From: JAJCYL01 sp965206015
Lineage (GTDB): Bacteria > Bacteroidota > Bacteroidia > Cytophagales > Cyclobacteriaceae
Assembly: GCA_965206015.1 (NCBI GenBank)
Contig: CBDBIW010000002.1
Location: 310,001-374,000 of the forward strand
Reading direction: 5' to 3'
Length of the DNA: 64,000 nt
Position numbers and translations under genes: made by a program. The notes under the pieces are model-generated. The model did not search any database. It saw nothing but the letters and a program-made list of their open reading frames with translations, and was not told where the DNA came from. Below are positions 26,345-35,555 of the stretch, in pieces; the stretch's first letter is position 1, and each line of letters begins with the position of its first letter.

Positions 26345-28228
26345 TTACTGATATCCCGGATTTTGAACTAATAAGGTATTCTTATTTAACTCATCCCTAG
26401 TCAGAGCACGATAATACATCGCATCAACCCACTGGCGGGTTTCAATTTCAGTGTTATCAACAACTGTGTAAGTGTAGTCATAAACACTCTTATCATGGTG
26501 ATAAGGATTCAAAGCGGTTGCACCCGACTTTAACTTTGCCTTGACATCAATGATTTTAATCCCTCTGCCAACGGTCTCCTCAGGAATCATCCAGCGACGT
26601 ACGTCATGAAATCGGTGTTCTTCATAAGCCAATTCAACCCTTCTCTCGTTGCGATAAAGGTCAACCAGGTCACTACCTGTGGCTGTTGTTGCCGGCATTC
26701 CTGCTCTGAATCGAATTTGATTCAGCCAGTTTCTTGCTTCTCCCTCATCTCCAAGTTCAAGGCTTGCTTCGACATAGTTAAGGACCATTTCAGTATAGCG
26801 AATGAAAGGCCAGGGGACTACTTGGGCTTCAGTAGTGACATCCTCAATTCCTGGGTCCGGGTCAATGAACTTCCTTGTGTAATAATGTGTTCTGCTGCCA
26901 TTCCAGTTTTCAATAGGAGATTCACGCGTGTCAATACCTGGGATCAGTCCGTCGCTGCCATCATCATAAGCTCCGGTCTGAATCTGATTGGAAGGATCTT
27001 TCTTGGTCACATCTGCTGGACGTGGTTTCCAATCAGCCCCGTCATAAAGTATGGTAGCATAAAAACGAGGGTCTCTATTAGCATATGGGTCAGCGGTGTG
27101 CGCTGGATTATTCCAGTCAAACTTAGAACCGTCCATTAACTCATAATCATCAACCAACTGCTGAATAGGAGTATTTCCTGCCCAGTTATGATAGCCATTA
27201 GGGCCATTGTTCACGCCATAGTGTATGGGACCCAAAGGCCAGTCATCTTCTTGACTGAACAGAGCAGTAGCAGTTCTCTGGAAAATAAGTTCCGAAGCAG
27301 CACCTGCGTCAGCAACTCCGCTGCCTCCTCCCATGGCAATTGCAATATAGTTGGCCCGGCCCTTTTCTGGTGATACAGGATCTGATAACCCAAATTTATA
27401 ACCCTGTCCAGCTCCAGCATCAACAACATCTTTTGCCGCAGTTCTGGCCGCTTGCCAACGGGCTTGCTGATCTCCGGATGTATAAGCAACCAGTTCCAGA
27501 TTATTATATTCTCCAATCGCACCGACCGAAGAAGCTGTAGGCCCATCATGGATATCACTTGCTGCATAAAGAAGTACTCTGGATTTCAACGCCATTGCGG
27601 CTAGCATTGAAGCACGCCCCGGAGTGTCCTCCTTGCCGTCCAGTAAATCGATTGCCTGCTCCAAATCTGCTACAATGAAGTTTACATTTTCTTCGTAGGT
27701 ATTTCTTGCCACCTCAAAGTCGTCATCCAGTGCCGCAGGCAAATCTATTAAAGGTACTCCACCATAGTATCTCAACAATTGCTGATAATAGTAGGCCCTT
27801 AAAAAATGAGCTTCTCCTGTTAAGCGTTCTCTCAATTCATCATTCTCAAATGTCGAGGTAGCCAACTGCTCCAACGCAATATTTGCAGCTCTAATTGCTT
27901 CATACATGGCACTCCATTCGTAAGTCGGGCTCACCCATGCAATTGAAGAAGCGTTTTCTGTTCCTTCCGTCCAGGTAGAAATGTTTCTTCCTGCATGAGT
28001 AAACATGGCTTCATCAGTATAAGCTGCCAATGCTTGCTCTTCAAAACCCCCATATCCGAGAAAAGAGTATACCCCAAATACAAAAGCTTCTGAAAGTGCT
28101 CCGTCTGCCCACGTGGCATCTGCGGAAAATTTACTTAATGGATTCTTGTTCAAGACATCTTTATCACAGGATATCCAAGAAAAAGAGGAGACCAGTAATA
28201 GCGTAATATAAATTCCAGTCTTTTTCAT
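26345..28228 (-). CDS. SusD/RagB-family outer-membrane lipoprotein
   Basis: A 627-aa SusD homologue from the likely start MKKTGIYITLLLVSSFSWIS; an upstream in-frame ATG at 28258 exists but would put ten residues before the signal peptide. The lipobox is SWISC. The N-terminus LNKNPLSKFSADATWADGAL, the TPR helices (EAIRAANIALEQLA, GEAHFLRAYYYQQLLRYYGG) and the C-terminal block WPFIRYTEMVLNYVEASLEL with LYRNERRVELAYEEHRFHDV are characteristic. It caps the SusC barrel and binds nutrient at the cell surface. Intact, 86 bp downstream of SusC. Confidence 0.93.
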   Translation of the reverse strand: MKKTGIYITLLLVSSFSWISCDKDVLNKNPLSKFSADATWADGALSEAFVFGVYSFLGYGGFEEQALAAYTDEAMFTHAGRNISTWTEGTENASSIAWVSPTYEWSAMYEAIRAANIALEQLATSTFENDELRERLTGEAHFLRAYYYQQLLRYYGGVPLIDLPAALDDDFEVARNTYEENVNFIVADLEQAIDLLDGKEDTPGRASMLAAMALKSRVLLYAASDIHDGPTASSVGAIGEYNNLELVAYTSGDQQARWQAARTAAKDVVDAGAGQGYKFGLSDPVSPEKGRANYIAIAMGGGSGVADAGAASELIFQRTATALFSQEDDWPLGPIHYGVNNGPNGYHNWAGNTPIQQLVDDYELMDGSKFDWNNPAHTADPYANRDPRFYATILYDGADWKPRPADVTKKDPSNQIQTGAYDDGSDGLIPGIDTRESPIENWNGSRTHYYTRKFIDPDPGIEDVTTEAQVVPWPFIRYTEMVLNYVEASLELGDEGEARNWLNQIRFRAGMPATTATGSDLVDLYRNERRVELAYEEHRFHDVRRWMIPEETVGRGIKIIDVKAKLKSGATALNPYHHDKSVYDYTYTVVDNTEIETRQWVDAMYYRALTRDELNKNTLLVQNPGYQ

Positions 28229-28314
28229 TTTATTAATTTTTAATTCGTTAAAAATCAAACTCTTATATGTTCAACTTCAGACTTTATGAAATGTTCAAAT
28301 TAGCTCAATTTTGT

Positions 28315-31300
28315 TTAAAAGGTTAAACTAAGTCCAGTATTAATTACACGAGATAACGGATAGAACCGACCAGCTTCTGAAGTGGCCTCCGGGTCCAGTG
28401 TTCCATTCATGCTATCAAGTGTAAATACATTCAAGGCGTTGATGTAAACCCTGAAACTCTGGAAGTAACCACTTGTATTAGGAATAGTATAACCAATTTC
28501 TATATTTTTTAACCTGAGATAATTTGAATTGAAAAGCTGATATGTATTGGCACCAAAATTTCCTCCAGTATAATAAGTGTCTCCTCTGCTAGCCAGGCGA
28601 GGGTACTTATCACTTGGATTTTCAATCGACCATCGGTTGTCATGATGAAATTTGAGGTAATTTCCGATATCCCCGGATTCAGTGAAAATTCGAGTTGATG
28701 CACCAGTAGCACCCTGGAAGAGAATGGACAAGTCAAAATTCTTCCAGTTTACATCGAAGGTGGTCCCGAATTGGAATTTTGGTACATTACTTTCATTTAG
28801 TCGCTCCTGGTCATCACCATTAATAACGCCGTCACCATTTATGTCCTTAATTTTCAGGTCACCAGGTAACAGTTGAGCTGTCACTGCACTGTAGTCCAAA
28901 GTTTCTGCCTCCACAGCTGCCTGGTCTTCGAAAGCACCATCCCATCGATAAACAAAATGGGCACCAATTGGTTTTCCCTCTTGTTTTTGATAGCCGGGTA
29001 TTCCAGGAACTTCATCTGCAAAAATTACTTTGTTGTTTGCATAGCCCCCATTAAAACCAATTCTATAGTTTACTTCTCCAGCTATTCCATTATGCATCAG
29101 GTTAAATTCAAAACCAGAGTTATCAACTTCACCAGCATTTACTGGTGGTAGTCGTGATGGAATTCCGCTAGATTGAGGTGTTGACCCCACGAGGGGAATA
29201 AGAATCCGATCTCTTCTGTTCTTAAAGTATTCAAAAGTAAAATCAAGTAAACCGTCAAATATGGTGGCATCTATGCCTAAGTTGAAATTCTTCGCCCTTT
29301 CCCAGGTGAAATTAGGATTAGCCAATATACTTTCCTCCAGAGTAGTAGCCACTTGTCCATTGATTGGAAATTCCCCAAAGTCATTGAGTGAAAGGAAGGC
29401 AAACTCCTGAAGTTCCGGATTACCATCTTCATCAATATCGAAAAGAACCTGATCATTACCCATTTGGCCATAAGAAGCTCTGATTTTCATATAATCAACA
29501 GGGGCGAAATTGAACCAGTCTTCCTGAGTAACATTCCAACCCACCAAAAATCCCGGAAAGAATCCAAATCGGTCATTTTCAGGGAAAATATATGAGCCAT
29601 CCCGCCTCCATAAGAATTCAGCAAGGTATTTCTCCTGGTAGTTATATTGAATTCTTCCATAGTAACCTAAACGGGCACGGTCAAATCCATTACCCGATGT
29701 TTGCTGATTAGCAGTTCCTCCTACGTCTAGCTGGTCCACTGCGGGTGAAAGAAAATCTCTCCTAAAAGCACTGAAGAAATCTCCCTTAAATGTTTCCCGC
29801 GTTACACCTGCCAACACTCCAATGGTGTGGTCGCCAAAAGTGCGATCATAATTAAGCATACTGGTCATATTAATATTCAATAGTGACTGGTGCGCTTGTG
29901 TCAGGCGTGGACTGGAAAAAGAAGATCTCACTGCTCCTTCCAGGTCGATAGTACCGTCCGCATCATATGCAGCACGGTTCAAGAAGTATAATGTCCATGG
30001 GGTCTCCCACAATTTCGTGTTGGTGCTGCGATGGTCAATTGCTCCTACAAGAGTCAATTTTAACCCTTCAATCCATGGTTGAGAAATTTCCAAAGAACCA
30101 TTAGTTTGTAAAAAATCGGCAGGGATCCTGTTAAACCCGGTAGCATTGGTAGCCACAACAACAGGTTGCCAACCGTTCTCAATGTCAGGTCCTGGTAAGC
30201 CATTAGGCCAAACTGCGGGTTCTGTAGGTCTACCCCTCATCAGCATTCTAAATATAGATTCCGTAGACACCGTTGTTGTGTTTCGATCTTCGCGTCTGGC
30301 CATAAGACCAAGTCTAGCCTTCAGGTATTGATTAACAGTAGCACCAATATTAAGTCTCAAATTATATTGATCGTACTTAGTAGCAGAATTCTTATAAATA
30401 CCGTCCTGGTGGACATAACCAATTGATGCCAAATAATCTACATCATCTGTACCACCCGAAATTGACACGTTATATCGACTTTGCGGTGTCCAGTTCCTGA
30501 ATGTTGCTCCAAACCAATCACTGTCCGGATAAAGATATGGTTCTGATCCGTCGCCATGACCTATTACTGCCTCTGGTGAAAAAGTGGCTACCAATTGAGC
30601 TGCATCAGGATTTACGGTACTTTTAAATGTTCCTGAGCTCTGAATCCCTTGCCAGGCACTACCCCACTCTTCGGCTGGTATCGACTGGTAAATGGGAATT
30701 TGATTAATGATATTAGCATATTCTACAGCGTTGGACATTTCGGGCACAGCAGTGGGCTGTTGCCAACCTTGATTATAATCTAAAGTGATTTTTGGCTTAC
30801 CCCCCCCCTTCTCACCTCTTTTTGTTGTAACCAGAATAACACCATTTGCAGCCCTTGCTCCATAAATGGCAGCAGCAGCGTCCTTTAAAACAGATATTGA
30901 TTCAATATCACTGGGACTCACTCTGGTTATGCCACCATCTCTATCGGGGATACCATCTATGACCACCAGAGGATCAGAGCTTTCAAGTGTGTTCTGTCCA
31001 CGAATTCTTATGCTTACGTCCTCATTTCCAGGCTCTCCGCTACTCTGAATTACAAATAAACCAGGTAACCGCCCTGATAGAGAAGTTCCAAGATTCATTG
31101 AAGGGGACTTCGTTAGTTCTTTACCCTTTATGGCAGACACAGCACCAGTTACAGTGACTTTCTTTTGTTCGCCATACCCCACAATGACTATTTCTTCCAA
31201 TTGCGCTATATCAGTACTCATTCTCATATTAATAACTGACTGGTTACCAACTGTTACATCAGTAGTTTCATAGCCAACATAGCTAAACTGGAGTACGTCA

Positions 31301-31497
31301 TCAGGCGCAACAGATAATGTATATTCCCCATTGACACCCGTTAATGTACCATTAGAAGTTCCCCTTATAATTATGGAAACCCCTGGTAGCGGAGAGCCAT
31401 CATCTGGGTCCGTTACAACGCCGGTTACCGTAGACTGCGCCAATACGACACCAGCTACAAATAACATTGTGTTAAATAGTAGTAGCAGTTTTTTCAT
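28315..31497 (-). CDS. SusC/RagA-type TonB-linked outer-membrane transporter
   Basis: A 1060-aa TonB-dependent receptor of the SusC class. Signal peptide LLLLFNTMLFVAGVVLAQ; CarboxypepD-regulatory-like domain (TVTGVVTDPDDGSPLPGVSI, residues 23-105); plug with EEIVIVGYGEQKKVTVTGAV and the SusC signature around SLSGRLPGLFVIQSSGEPGN, VLKDAAAAIYGARAANGVIL; then a 22-strand-type barrel ending VINTGLSLTF. It imports a ligand too large for porins using TonB energy. It leads the minus-strand operon with SusD and the VCBS and PAP2 genes. No sigma/anti-sigma pair adjoins it, so regulation is not evident. Confidence 0.95.
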   Translation of the reverse strand: MKKLLLLFNTMLFVAGVVLAQSTVTGVVTDPDDGSPLPGVSIIIRGTSNGTLTGVNGEYTLSVAPDDVLQFSYVGYETTDVTVGNQSVINMRMSTDIAQLEEIVIVGYGEQKKVTVTGAVSAIKGKELTKSPSMNLGTSLSGRLPGLFVIQSSGEPGNEDVSIRIRGQNTLESSDPLVVIDGIPDRDGGITRVSPSDIESISVLKDAAAAIYGARAANGVILVTTKRGEKGGGKPKITLDYNQGWQQPTAVPEMSNAVEYANIINQIPIYQSIPAEEWGSAWQGIQSSGTFKSTVNPDAAQLVATFSPEAVIGHGDGSEPYLYPDSDWFGATFRNWTPQSRYNVSISGGTDDVDYLASIGYVHQDGIYKNSATKYDQYNLRLNIGATVNQYLKARLGLMARREDRNTTTVSTESIFRMLMRGRPTEPAVWPNGLPGPDIENGWQPVVVATNATGFNRIPADFLQTNGSLEISQPWIEGLKLTLVGAIDHRSTNTKLWETPWTLYFLNRAAYDADGTIDLEGAVRSSFSSPRLTQAHQSLLNINMTSMLNYDRTFGDHTIGVLAGVTRETFKGDFFSAFRRDFLSPAVDQLDVGGTANQQTSGNGFDRARLGYYGRIQYNYQEKYLAEFLWRRDGSYIFPENDRFGFFPGFLVGWNVTQEDWFNFAPVDYMKIRASYGQMGNDQVLFDIDEDGNPELQEFAFLSLNDFGEFPINGQVATTLEESILANPNFTWERAKNFNLGIDATIFDGLLDFTFEYFKNRRDRILIPLVGSTPQSSGIPSRLPPVNAGEVDNSGFEFNLMHNGIAGEVNYRIGFNGGYANNKVIFADEVPGIPGYQKQEGKPIGAHFVYRWDGAFEDQAAVEAETLDYSAVTAQLLPGDLKIKDINGDGVINGDDQERLNESNVPKFQFGTTFDVNWKNFDLSILFQGATGASTRIFTESGDIGNYLKFHHDNRWSIENPSDKYPRLASRGDTYYTGGNFGANTYQLFNSNYLRLKNIEIGYTIPNTSGYFQSFRVYINALNVFTLDSMNGTLDPEATSEAGRFYPLSRVINTGLSLTF

Positions 31498-31561
31498 AAG
31501 CTGTCAGGATTTAAGTGAAATTATTGTTTTCAAAAACAAGGTGTTTCTTTTATAAACATAT

Positions 31562-32032
31562 TTAGTTGTCCCTTAAAAAGCTACTTTTAGTTTTCCTGGA
31601 AAAATTTAGTATCCAATATTGGTTTATTGTATTGGTTTGCCAACTGAACCAAAGAGCCTTAGCCCTTAGCTTTTTCATTCGTTTTTTGTAATTGAAGGCA
31701 CTGGCAGCTGTAATTGAAGGCACTGGCAGCCATGATGAAGTTAATTTGATCACCAGGAGAGTACCTTTGAGGTAGTTTCTGGCAGCCCGGTGATCATCTT
31801 TGATAGGTCCAATGACAGGTTCTGTGACAGCTCGTCTTCTACAGTGTTTCCTTTTCCTGTTCCTCTGGTAATGATTCTCTCGTTTTAGAGGCCTGGAAGG
31901 TTTTATGATGGTAGTGCCTGCTATGTGTTGAACTCCTTTGTACCCGCTGTCTACAGGAGCTGTTTTAGGATATTGACCTGTTAGCCCATCTGTTTGGCGG
32001 AGTACTTGTTTGAGCATATGGCCATCGTAAGG
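31562..32032 (-). pseudogene. IS5-type transposase, 3' part (split by higBA insert)
   Basis: From KPYDGHMLKQVLRQTDGLTG through PKTAPVDSGYKGVQHIAGT, the arginine-rich RKRKHCRRRAVTEPVIGPI and FNYKKRMKKLRAKAL, this is the C-terminal part of an IS5-type transposase common in Bacteroidota. It joins the N-terminal part at 33016-33909, which ends GIIVGAMTFENNP. A 22-bp tandem duplication (31687-31730) and another shift near GTLL damage it further; the alternative frame there reads PGDQINFIMAASAFNY. The usual position of YDGH straight after the ENP sequence shows both parts were one gene. Confidence 0.75.
31687..31730 (-). repeat. 22-bp perfect tandem duplication in the IS5 remnant
   Basis: The unit tgtaattgaaggcactggca plus gc occurs twice (31687-31708, 31709-31730). 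It repeats the AASAFNY coding stretch and shifts the frame by one. It is the same kind of lesion as the 16-bp duplication at 343-374. Confidence 0.9.
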
Positions 32033-32045
32033 TTTTCCTGTACTC

Positions 32046-32073
32046 ATATATTGTAATGTACATTACAATATAT
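32046..32073. repeat. 28-bp perfect palindrome at the insert edge
   Basis: ATATATTGTAATGT followed directly by its reverse complement. It begins 14 bp inside the left edge of the higBA insert. It could be a protein-binding site, a cruciform-forming end or a terminator without T-run. Its function is not evident. Confidence 0.8.
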
Positions 32074-32184
32074 CAAATACAAAAAAATATTTTGTTTTCT
32101 TATAATTTCATGAAGCGGCTCCCTCCTACGAGTGCCTGCAATTACAGAAGTCAATGAATGAGTATTTGTCCTGTGATTGTCCTT

Positions 32185-32340
32185 GTTCGTTTGCCAGCGG
32201 TCAGGAGCAAAAAACCCAAGTGTTCCTTTCTTCCTGGTAAAGTTCAAATACACCTGGGGAAGCTTTCCATTGAAAGGCTTTTCATTATAGTAATCAAACA
32301 AATGTTGGTAGGTCTCAGCCTGACTTTTGGAAGGTTTAAT
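32185..32340 (-). pseudogene. SprT-like protein, short fragment
   Basis: The minus-strand frame reads SKSQAETYQHLFDYYNEKPF, NGKLPQVYLNFTRKKGTLGF and FAPDRWQ. This resembles the N-terminal part of SprT-like metallopeptidase-related proteins found on Bacteroidota mobile elements. The zinc-binding HExxH part is absent, and the downstream text is unrelated. It is a relic of about 50 residues. Confidence 0.45.
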
Positions 32341-32384
32341 TTATGAAAGCTAGCTAGAGTTTCTGATTATTGGATAATTGAAAC

Positions 32385-32408
32385 GTATAGCGTAACTTTA
32401 CGATATAC
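32385..32408. promoter_or_regulatory. higBA operator-like inverted repeat
   Basis: Arms GTATAGCGTAA and TTACGATATAC, with one mismatch, face each other 17 bp before the higB start. TA promoters of the higBA type normally carry such a palindrome bound by the HigA antitoxin. Binding is inferred. Confidence 0.6.
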
Positions 32409-32425
32409 AATAACTTAAACTATAT

Positions 32426-32704
32426 ATGATTGTAAGTTTTCGAAGTAAGCCTTTAAGGTTATTCTTTGAAAAAGACGATCCTTCCAAGATAAAAGCGGAT
32501 CATGTTGAAAAGGTGAGACGAATTTTATCAAGATTACATAGAGCCGTTGAGATTAAGGATATGAATGCTCCTGGTCTCGATTTGCATCCTTTGAAGGCTG
32601 ACTTAAAAGGTCATTGGGGAGTAACGGTGAAAAAGAATTGGAGGATAGCTTTTAGACTTGAAGATGGAAAAGCATTTGATGTTGACTATTTAGATTATCA
32701 CTGA
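32426..32704 (+). CDS. higB: HigB-type toxin (RelE/ParE superfamily)
   Basis: A 92-aa mRNA-interferase-type toxin: MIVSFRSKPLRLFFEKDDPS, LSRLHRAVEIKDMNAPGLDL, HPLKADLKGHWGVTVKKNWR, IAFRLEDGKAFDVDYLDYH. The toxin gene precedes the antitoxin, the order typical of higBA. One base separates it from higA. It cleaves mRNA at the ribosome unless bound by HigA. No damage seen. The pair sits inside a dead transposase gene, so it is likely a recent arrival kept by addiction. Confidence 0.92.
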   Translation: MIVSFRSKPLRLFFEKDDPSKIKADHVEKVRRILSRLHRAVEIKDMNAPGLDLHPLKADLKGHWGVTVKKNWRIAFRLEDGKAFDVDYLDYH

Positions 32705-32705
32705 T

Positions 32706-33011
32706 ATGGAAATGAAAATGAGACCGGTACATCCGGGTGAAATTATAAGACATGATTATTTAGAGCCTCTCGATCTTACAATAGGCGATTTGGCTAATTC
32801 TTTAGGAGTAACAAGACCGATGCTTTCTGCAATAATTAATGGCAGATCATCAGTTAGTCCTGAAATGGCGATTAGGCTTTCTAAAGCATTCGACACTACG
32901 CCGGATCTGTGGCTGGGAATGCAACGAAGTTTTGACTTATATCATGCAAAGGAAAAGTTTAATCCAGAAGGAGTGGTTAAGCAAGTATATTCAAGTCAAT
33001 TAGTATCATAA
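32706..33011 (+). CDS. higA: HigA-type antitoxin (XRE family)
   Basis: A 101-aa antitoxin with the family start MRPVHPGEIIRHDYLEPLDL and the HTH ANSLGVTRPMLSAIINGRSS, then PEMAIRLSKAFDTTPDLWLG, the standard HigA block. It neutralises HigB and represses the operon through the palindrome at 32385-32408. The stop is 4 bp from the inferred right edge of the insert, so gene and insert end together. Confidence 0.92.
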   Translation: MEMKMRPVHPGEIIRHDYLEPLDLTIGDLANSLGVTRPMLSAIINGRSSVSPEMAIRLSKAFDTTPDLWLGMQRSFDLYHAKEKFNPEGVVKQVYSSQLVS

Positions 33012-33015
33012 AACG

Positions 33016-33909
33016 AAGGATTATTTTCAAAAGTCATTGCCCCTACGATGATACCTGTATGTTGAGTTAAGGGGATTGATCCCTTACAACCATATTGCTT
33101 ATGCGCTTTGCCTTTCGCTATGCAATACACATCAGGCTCATGTAGACTGTAGATTTTGTTTTTGCCTGTTCTACTCTGAGAAAGTACCTGATTGAAAATC
33201 ACCAAAGTATCATGGCAGGCAGAGGTGGGTAATTTGCGCTCAGGCTCCCTGACCAATCTTCCTGCAATCGTTTTTAACTTTCTGCCTGCTGCATTAGCTT
33301 TCTTTCTGCGAGAAGGGTGATTGCCATTGTTAAGTATCCCGAAGGAACTGTTGGGTTGTTCGAACATAACTCCTTCTCAGATCAATGCCTTCCTTTTTGG
33401 CGATACCCACACACTTGTCTGCTCTCTTTTTATGTTGCTTCGCATCAGTAGGATAAGTGATGTTCTTCTCTTGAACAGTTGTATCAACACTCACATGTTT
33501 ATCTGTGCCATCCTTACCATGTAGATCAACAGAGTGTCTCAGTATCTTTGCTACCCCTGCTTTTCCTGAAATGTACCAAATCATCTGCCGCACAAGGCTG
33601 ACCCCATTGAACGATAGTAAAGCCTGAAAAGTACTGAAAGCAGGCGTTCATCTCCCATCGCTGTTCTACTAACTGCTCATCAGATAAGTTGTACAGAGAC
33701 TTTAATATCAGCAGGGAGACCATCAAACGAACAGGATGTGCCGGACGGCCCGAAGTTGAGTAGAAAGATGAAAACTCTTCCTCGAAATACGCCCGGTTGA
33801 CCGTATTACTCAATAGAAATGGTTCCTGCTCAGGGTTGAGTTGTTCTTCCAGGCACGGAGATAAAACCCTGATTGATTTATTCGTTTGTTTTTTGACTTC
33901 ATTTGACAA
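33016..33909 (-). pseudogene. IS5-type transposase, 5' part, multiply frameshifted
   Basis: Three overlapping ORFs (33909-33526, 33593-33330, 33367-33016) make up the N-terminal and central part of an IS5-type transposase. The pieces are EEEFSSFYSTSGRPAHPVRL and MNACFQYFSGF; then VDLHGKDGTDKHVSVDTTVQ and ITYPTDAKQHKK; then KLKTIAGRLVREPERKLP and YCIAKGKAHKQYGCKGSIPL, ending GIIVGAMTFENNP. At least two frameshifts lie near 33550 and 33350. The gene continues at 32032 beyond the higBA insert. Confidence 0.78.
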
Positions 33910-33948
33910 GGTTTATACCCTTAAGATACATAAACCTTGTCTTTTTTA
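33907..33948. terminator. 10-bp-stem hairpin with T-run at the IS5 remnant edge
   Basis: CAAGGTTTAT (33907-33916) pairs perfectly with ATAAACCTTG (33930-33939) and is followed by tctttttt. It overlaps the start codon of the transposase relic. In IS elements such a hairpin blocks transcription entering from outside. Confidence 0.6.
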
Positions 33949-34224
33949 TCCCTTTTTTTCCTAATCAAATCGATACATACTTAACCTAATCAACTAAATG
34001 CGCAATTGCTTAGGGGAAACTAGATAGTTCATGAAAAGTAGGTAATAATATGATTATTGTCAATGATGATTGTCAAACCATTTCTTTATTTTCATTCACG
34101 TTCACGGAAAGTTTTCCTGATGAGCAATGTAGGTTGATAGTGCGTTTGGTTTGGCAAAAAAGGCTTTAAACCTTCATGTTAATCGTAAAATTTACTTTTA
34201 TTGATCTCATCGAGGATGGACACA
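33949..34224. other. no gene seen
   Basis: A 276-bp AT-rich stretch between the IS5 relic and galK. I see no ORF, RNA gene or convincing repeat. It probably contains the outer end of the IS relic. Confidence 0.5.
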
Positions 34225-35388
34225 CTAAATTATTTTACCTCCGTCAGACAATTTAACGGATAAGTACGCAAGATTTTTTCCAAATTTATTGCCGTATTCC
34301 TTAACAAGTTCTTGATCAAAAAAGTCCTTATCCCTAGTTTTCAGCAGGTTAATAGTGCAACCTCCAAATCCTCCACCCATCATTCTTGATCCCAATATAC
34401 CTTTAACGTCCTTTGTACAATTTACGAGATAATCAAGTTCCGGACAGCTTACTTCAAATTCTTCTGATAATCCCCGATGTGATTCATACATCAATTCCCC
34501 TACGCCTTGAATATCCTTTTCCTTAATTAACTGGCATGCCTTTTTTACCCGCAGATTTTCATTAATGACATATTTACACTTCTTAAAAACCGTGCTACAT
34601 ATCTCATTTTCATGTTCATTAAAAGTGTCAATATCAACATCACATAGAAACTCTACAGGTCCAGCTTTCTTATTAATGACATCCAAACCCTCCTTGCATT
34701 GATCTCTACGTAAATTGTAATCTGAAGAAGCCAACGAGTGATTGACCCCGCTGTTACATAAAATCAATTCGAATCCCTCAAAATCAGGGTTGAGATATTC
34801 ATGCGTATTAGTTTTGCAATCAAGGCACAAAATATTATTTTCCTTGCCAAACAAACTGGCATACTGGTCCATCAACCCACATTGAACGCCCACAAAGTTA
34901 TTCTCTGCCAATTGTGAAACGAGAGACAGGTCAAACTTTGGAAGAGTTGAGTGGTACAACTTGTCTAACCCAATTGCAACACCACATTCCAACGCCGCAG
35001 ACGATGACAAGCCAGAACCTATTGGGACATTGCCAAGAAATGCCATATCAAAGCCATCAATCAACACATTCCTATTCCTCATTTCTAAAACCACACCTGT
35101 TATATAATCACTCCAATCACCTTTCGGCGCAGGATTATCCAAAGCAATTATTCTGGTTTCTTCATAATCAATGGCATACAGATTAAGGTGATTATTCCCA
35201 TTCGGAGCAATAGCCATGACAATACCTTTATCTATTGCTGCAGGCAAAACATGACCACCATTGTAATCGGTATGTTCTCCAATTAAGTTAATTCTTCCAG
35301 GAGAAGTAATAATTAGCGGATTTCCCTGGAAATGTTTTAAGAATTCTTTTTCGACAGTACTAACTAATTCCCTCATTCTTGCAGTCAA
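34225..35388 (-). CDS. galK: galactokinase
   Basis: A 387-aa GHMP kinase that phosphorylates galactose at C1 with ATP (Leloir pathway). The galactokinase signature is GRINLIGEHTDYNGGHVLPA (residues 31-50); the ATP-binding GHMP motif is PIGSGLSSSAALECG (about 118-132); the C-terminal motif is GSRMMGGGFGGCTINL. Length is normal. It stands alone; no galT or galM is in view. The downstream neighbour 2.8 kb away is IS debris, so galK borders a rearranged zone. Confidence 0.95.
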   Translation of the reverse strand: MTARMRELVSTVEKEFLKHFQGNPLIITSPGRINLIGEHTDYNGGHVLPAAIDKGIVMAIAPNGNNHLNLYAIDYEETRIIALDNPAPKGDWSDYITGVVLEMRNRNVLIDGFDMAFLGNVPIGSGLSSSAALECGVAIGLDKLYHSTLPKFDLSLVSQLAENNFVGVQCGLMDQYASLFGKENNILCLDCKTNTHEYLNPDFEGFELILCNSGVNHSLASSDYNLRRDQCKEGLDVINKKAGPVEFLCDVDIDTFNEHENEICSTVFKKCKYVINENLRVKKACQLIKEKDIQGVGELMYESHRGLSEEFEVSCPELDYLVNCTKDVKGILGSRMMGGGFGGCTINLLKTRDKDFFDQELVKEYGNKFGKNLAYLSVKLSDGGKII

Positions 35389-35555
35389 ATATCATAATCA
35401 TCAAATTGACGCTTATTGTCTTTCAATGTTAACGTGAAAAATTAGTCATTTGTAGCAACAGTATGTTATATATTTTACAAAGTTCCTTTCATGGCGAAAT
35501 ATTATTCGGATGTTGGCAGACTGTTAGTAGCCGTGGATTGCTTAATCTATCGTGC

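Larger units (their letters stand above)
32033..33015 (+). mobile_element. about 983-bp higBA-carrying insert inside an IS5 transposase gene
   Basis: The transposase frame is lost on one side after CCTT (33019-33016 on the minus strand) and resumes on the other at CCTT (32032-32029). The same 4 bp (aagg on the plus strand) therefore flanks the insert. The ends carry a weak shared pattern, TTTT, four bases, TACT, in inverted orientation. Inside are a 28-bp palindrome, a SprT-like gene fragment and the higB-higA pair. No transposase or integrase is encoded, so mobilisation would have to be in trans. Confidence 0.55.

Noticed and set aside
28229..28258. Ten-residue longer SusD start
   Set aside because: It would place charged residues before the lipoprotein signal; MKKTGIYITLLL is the natural start.
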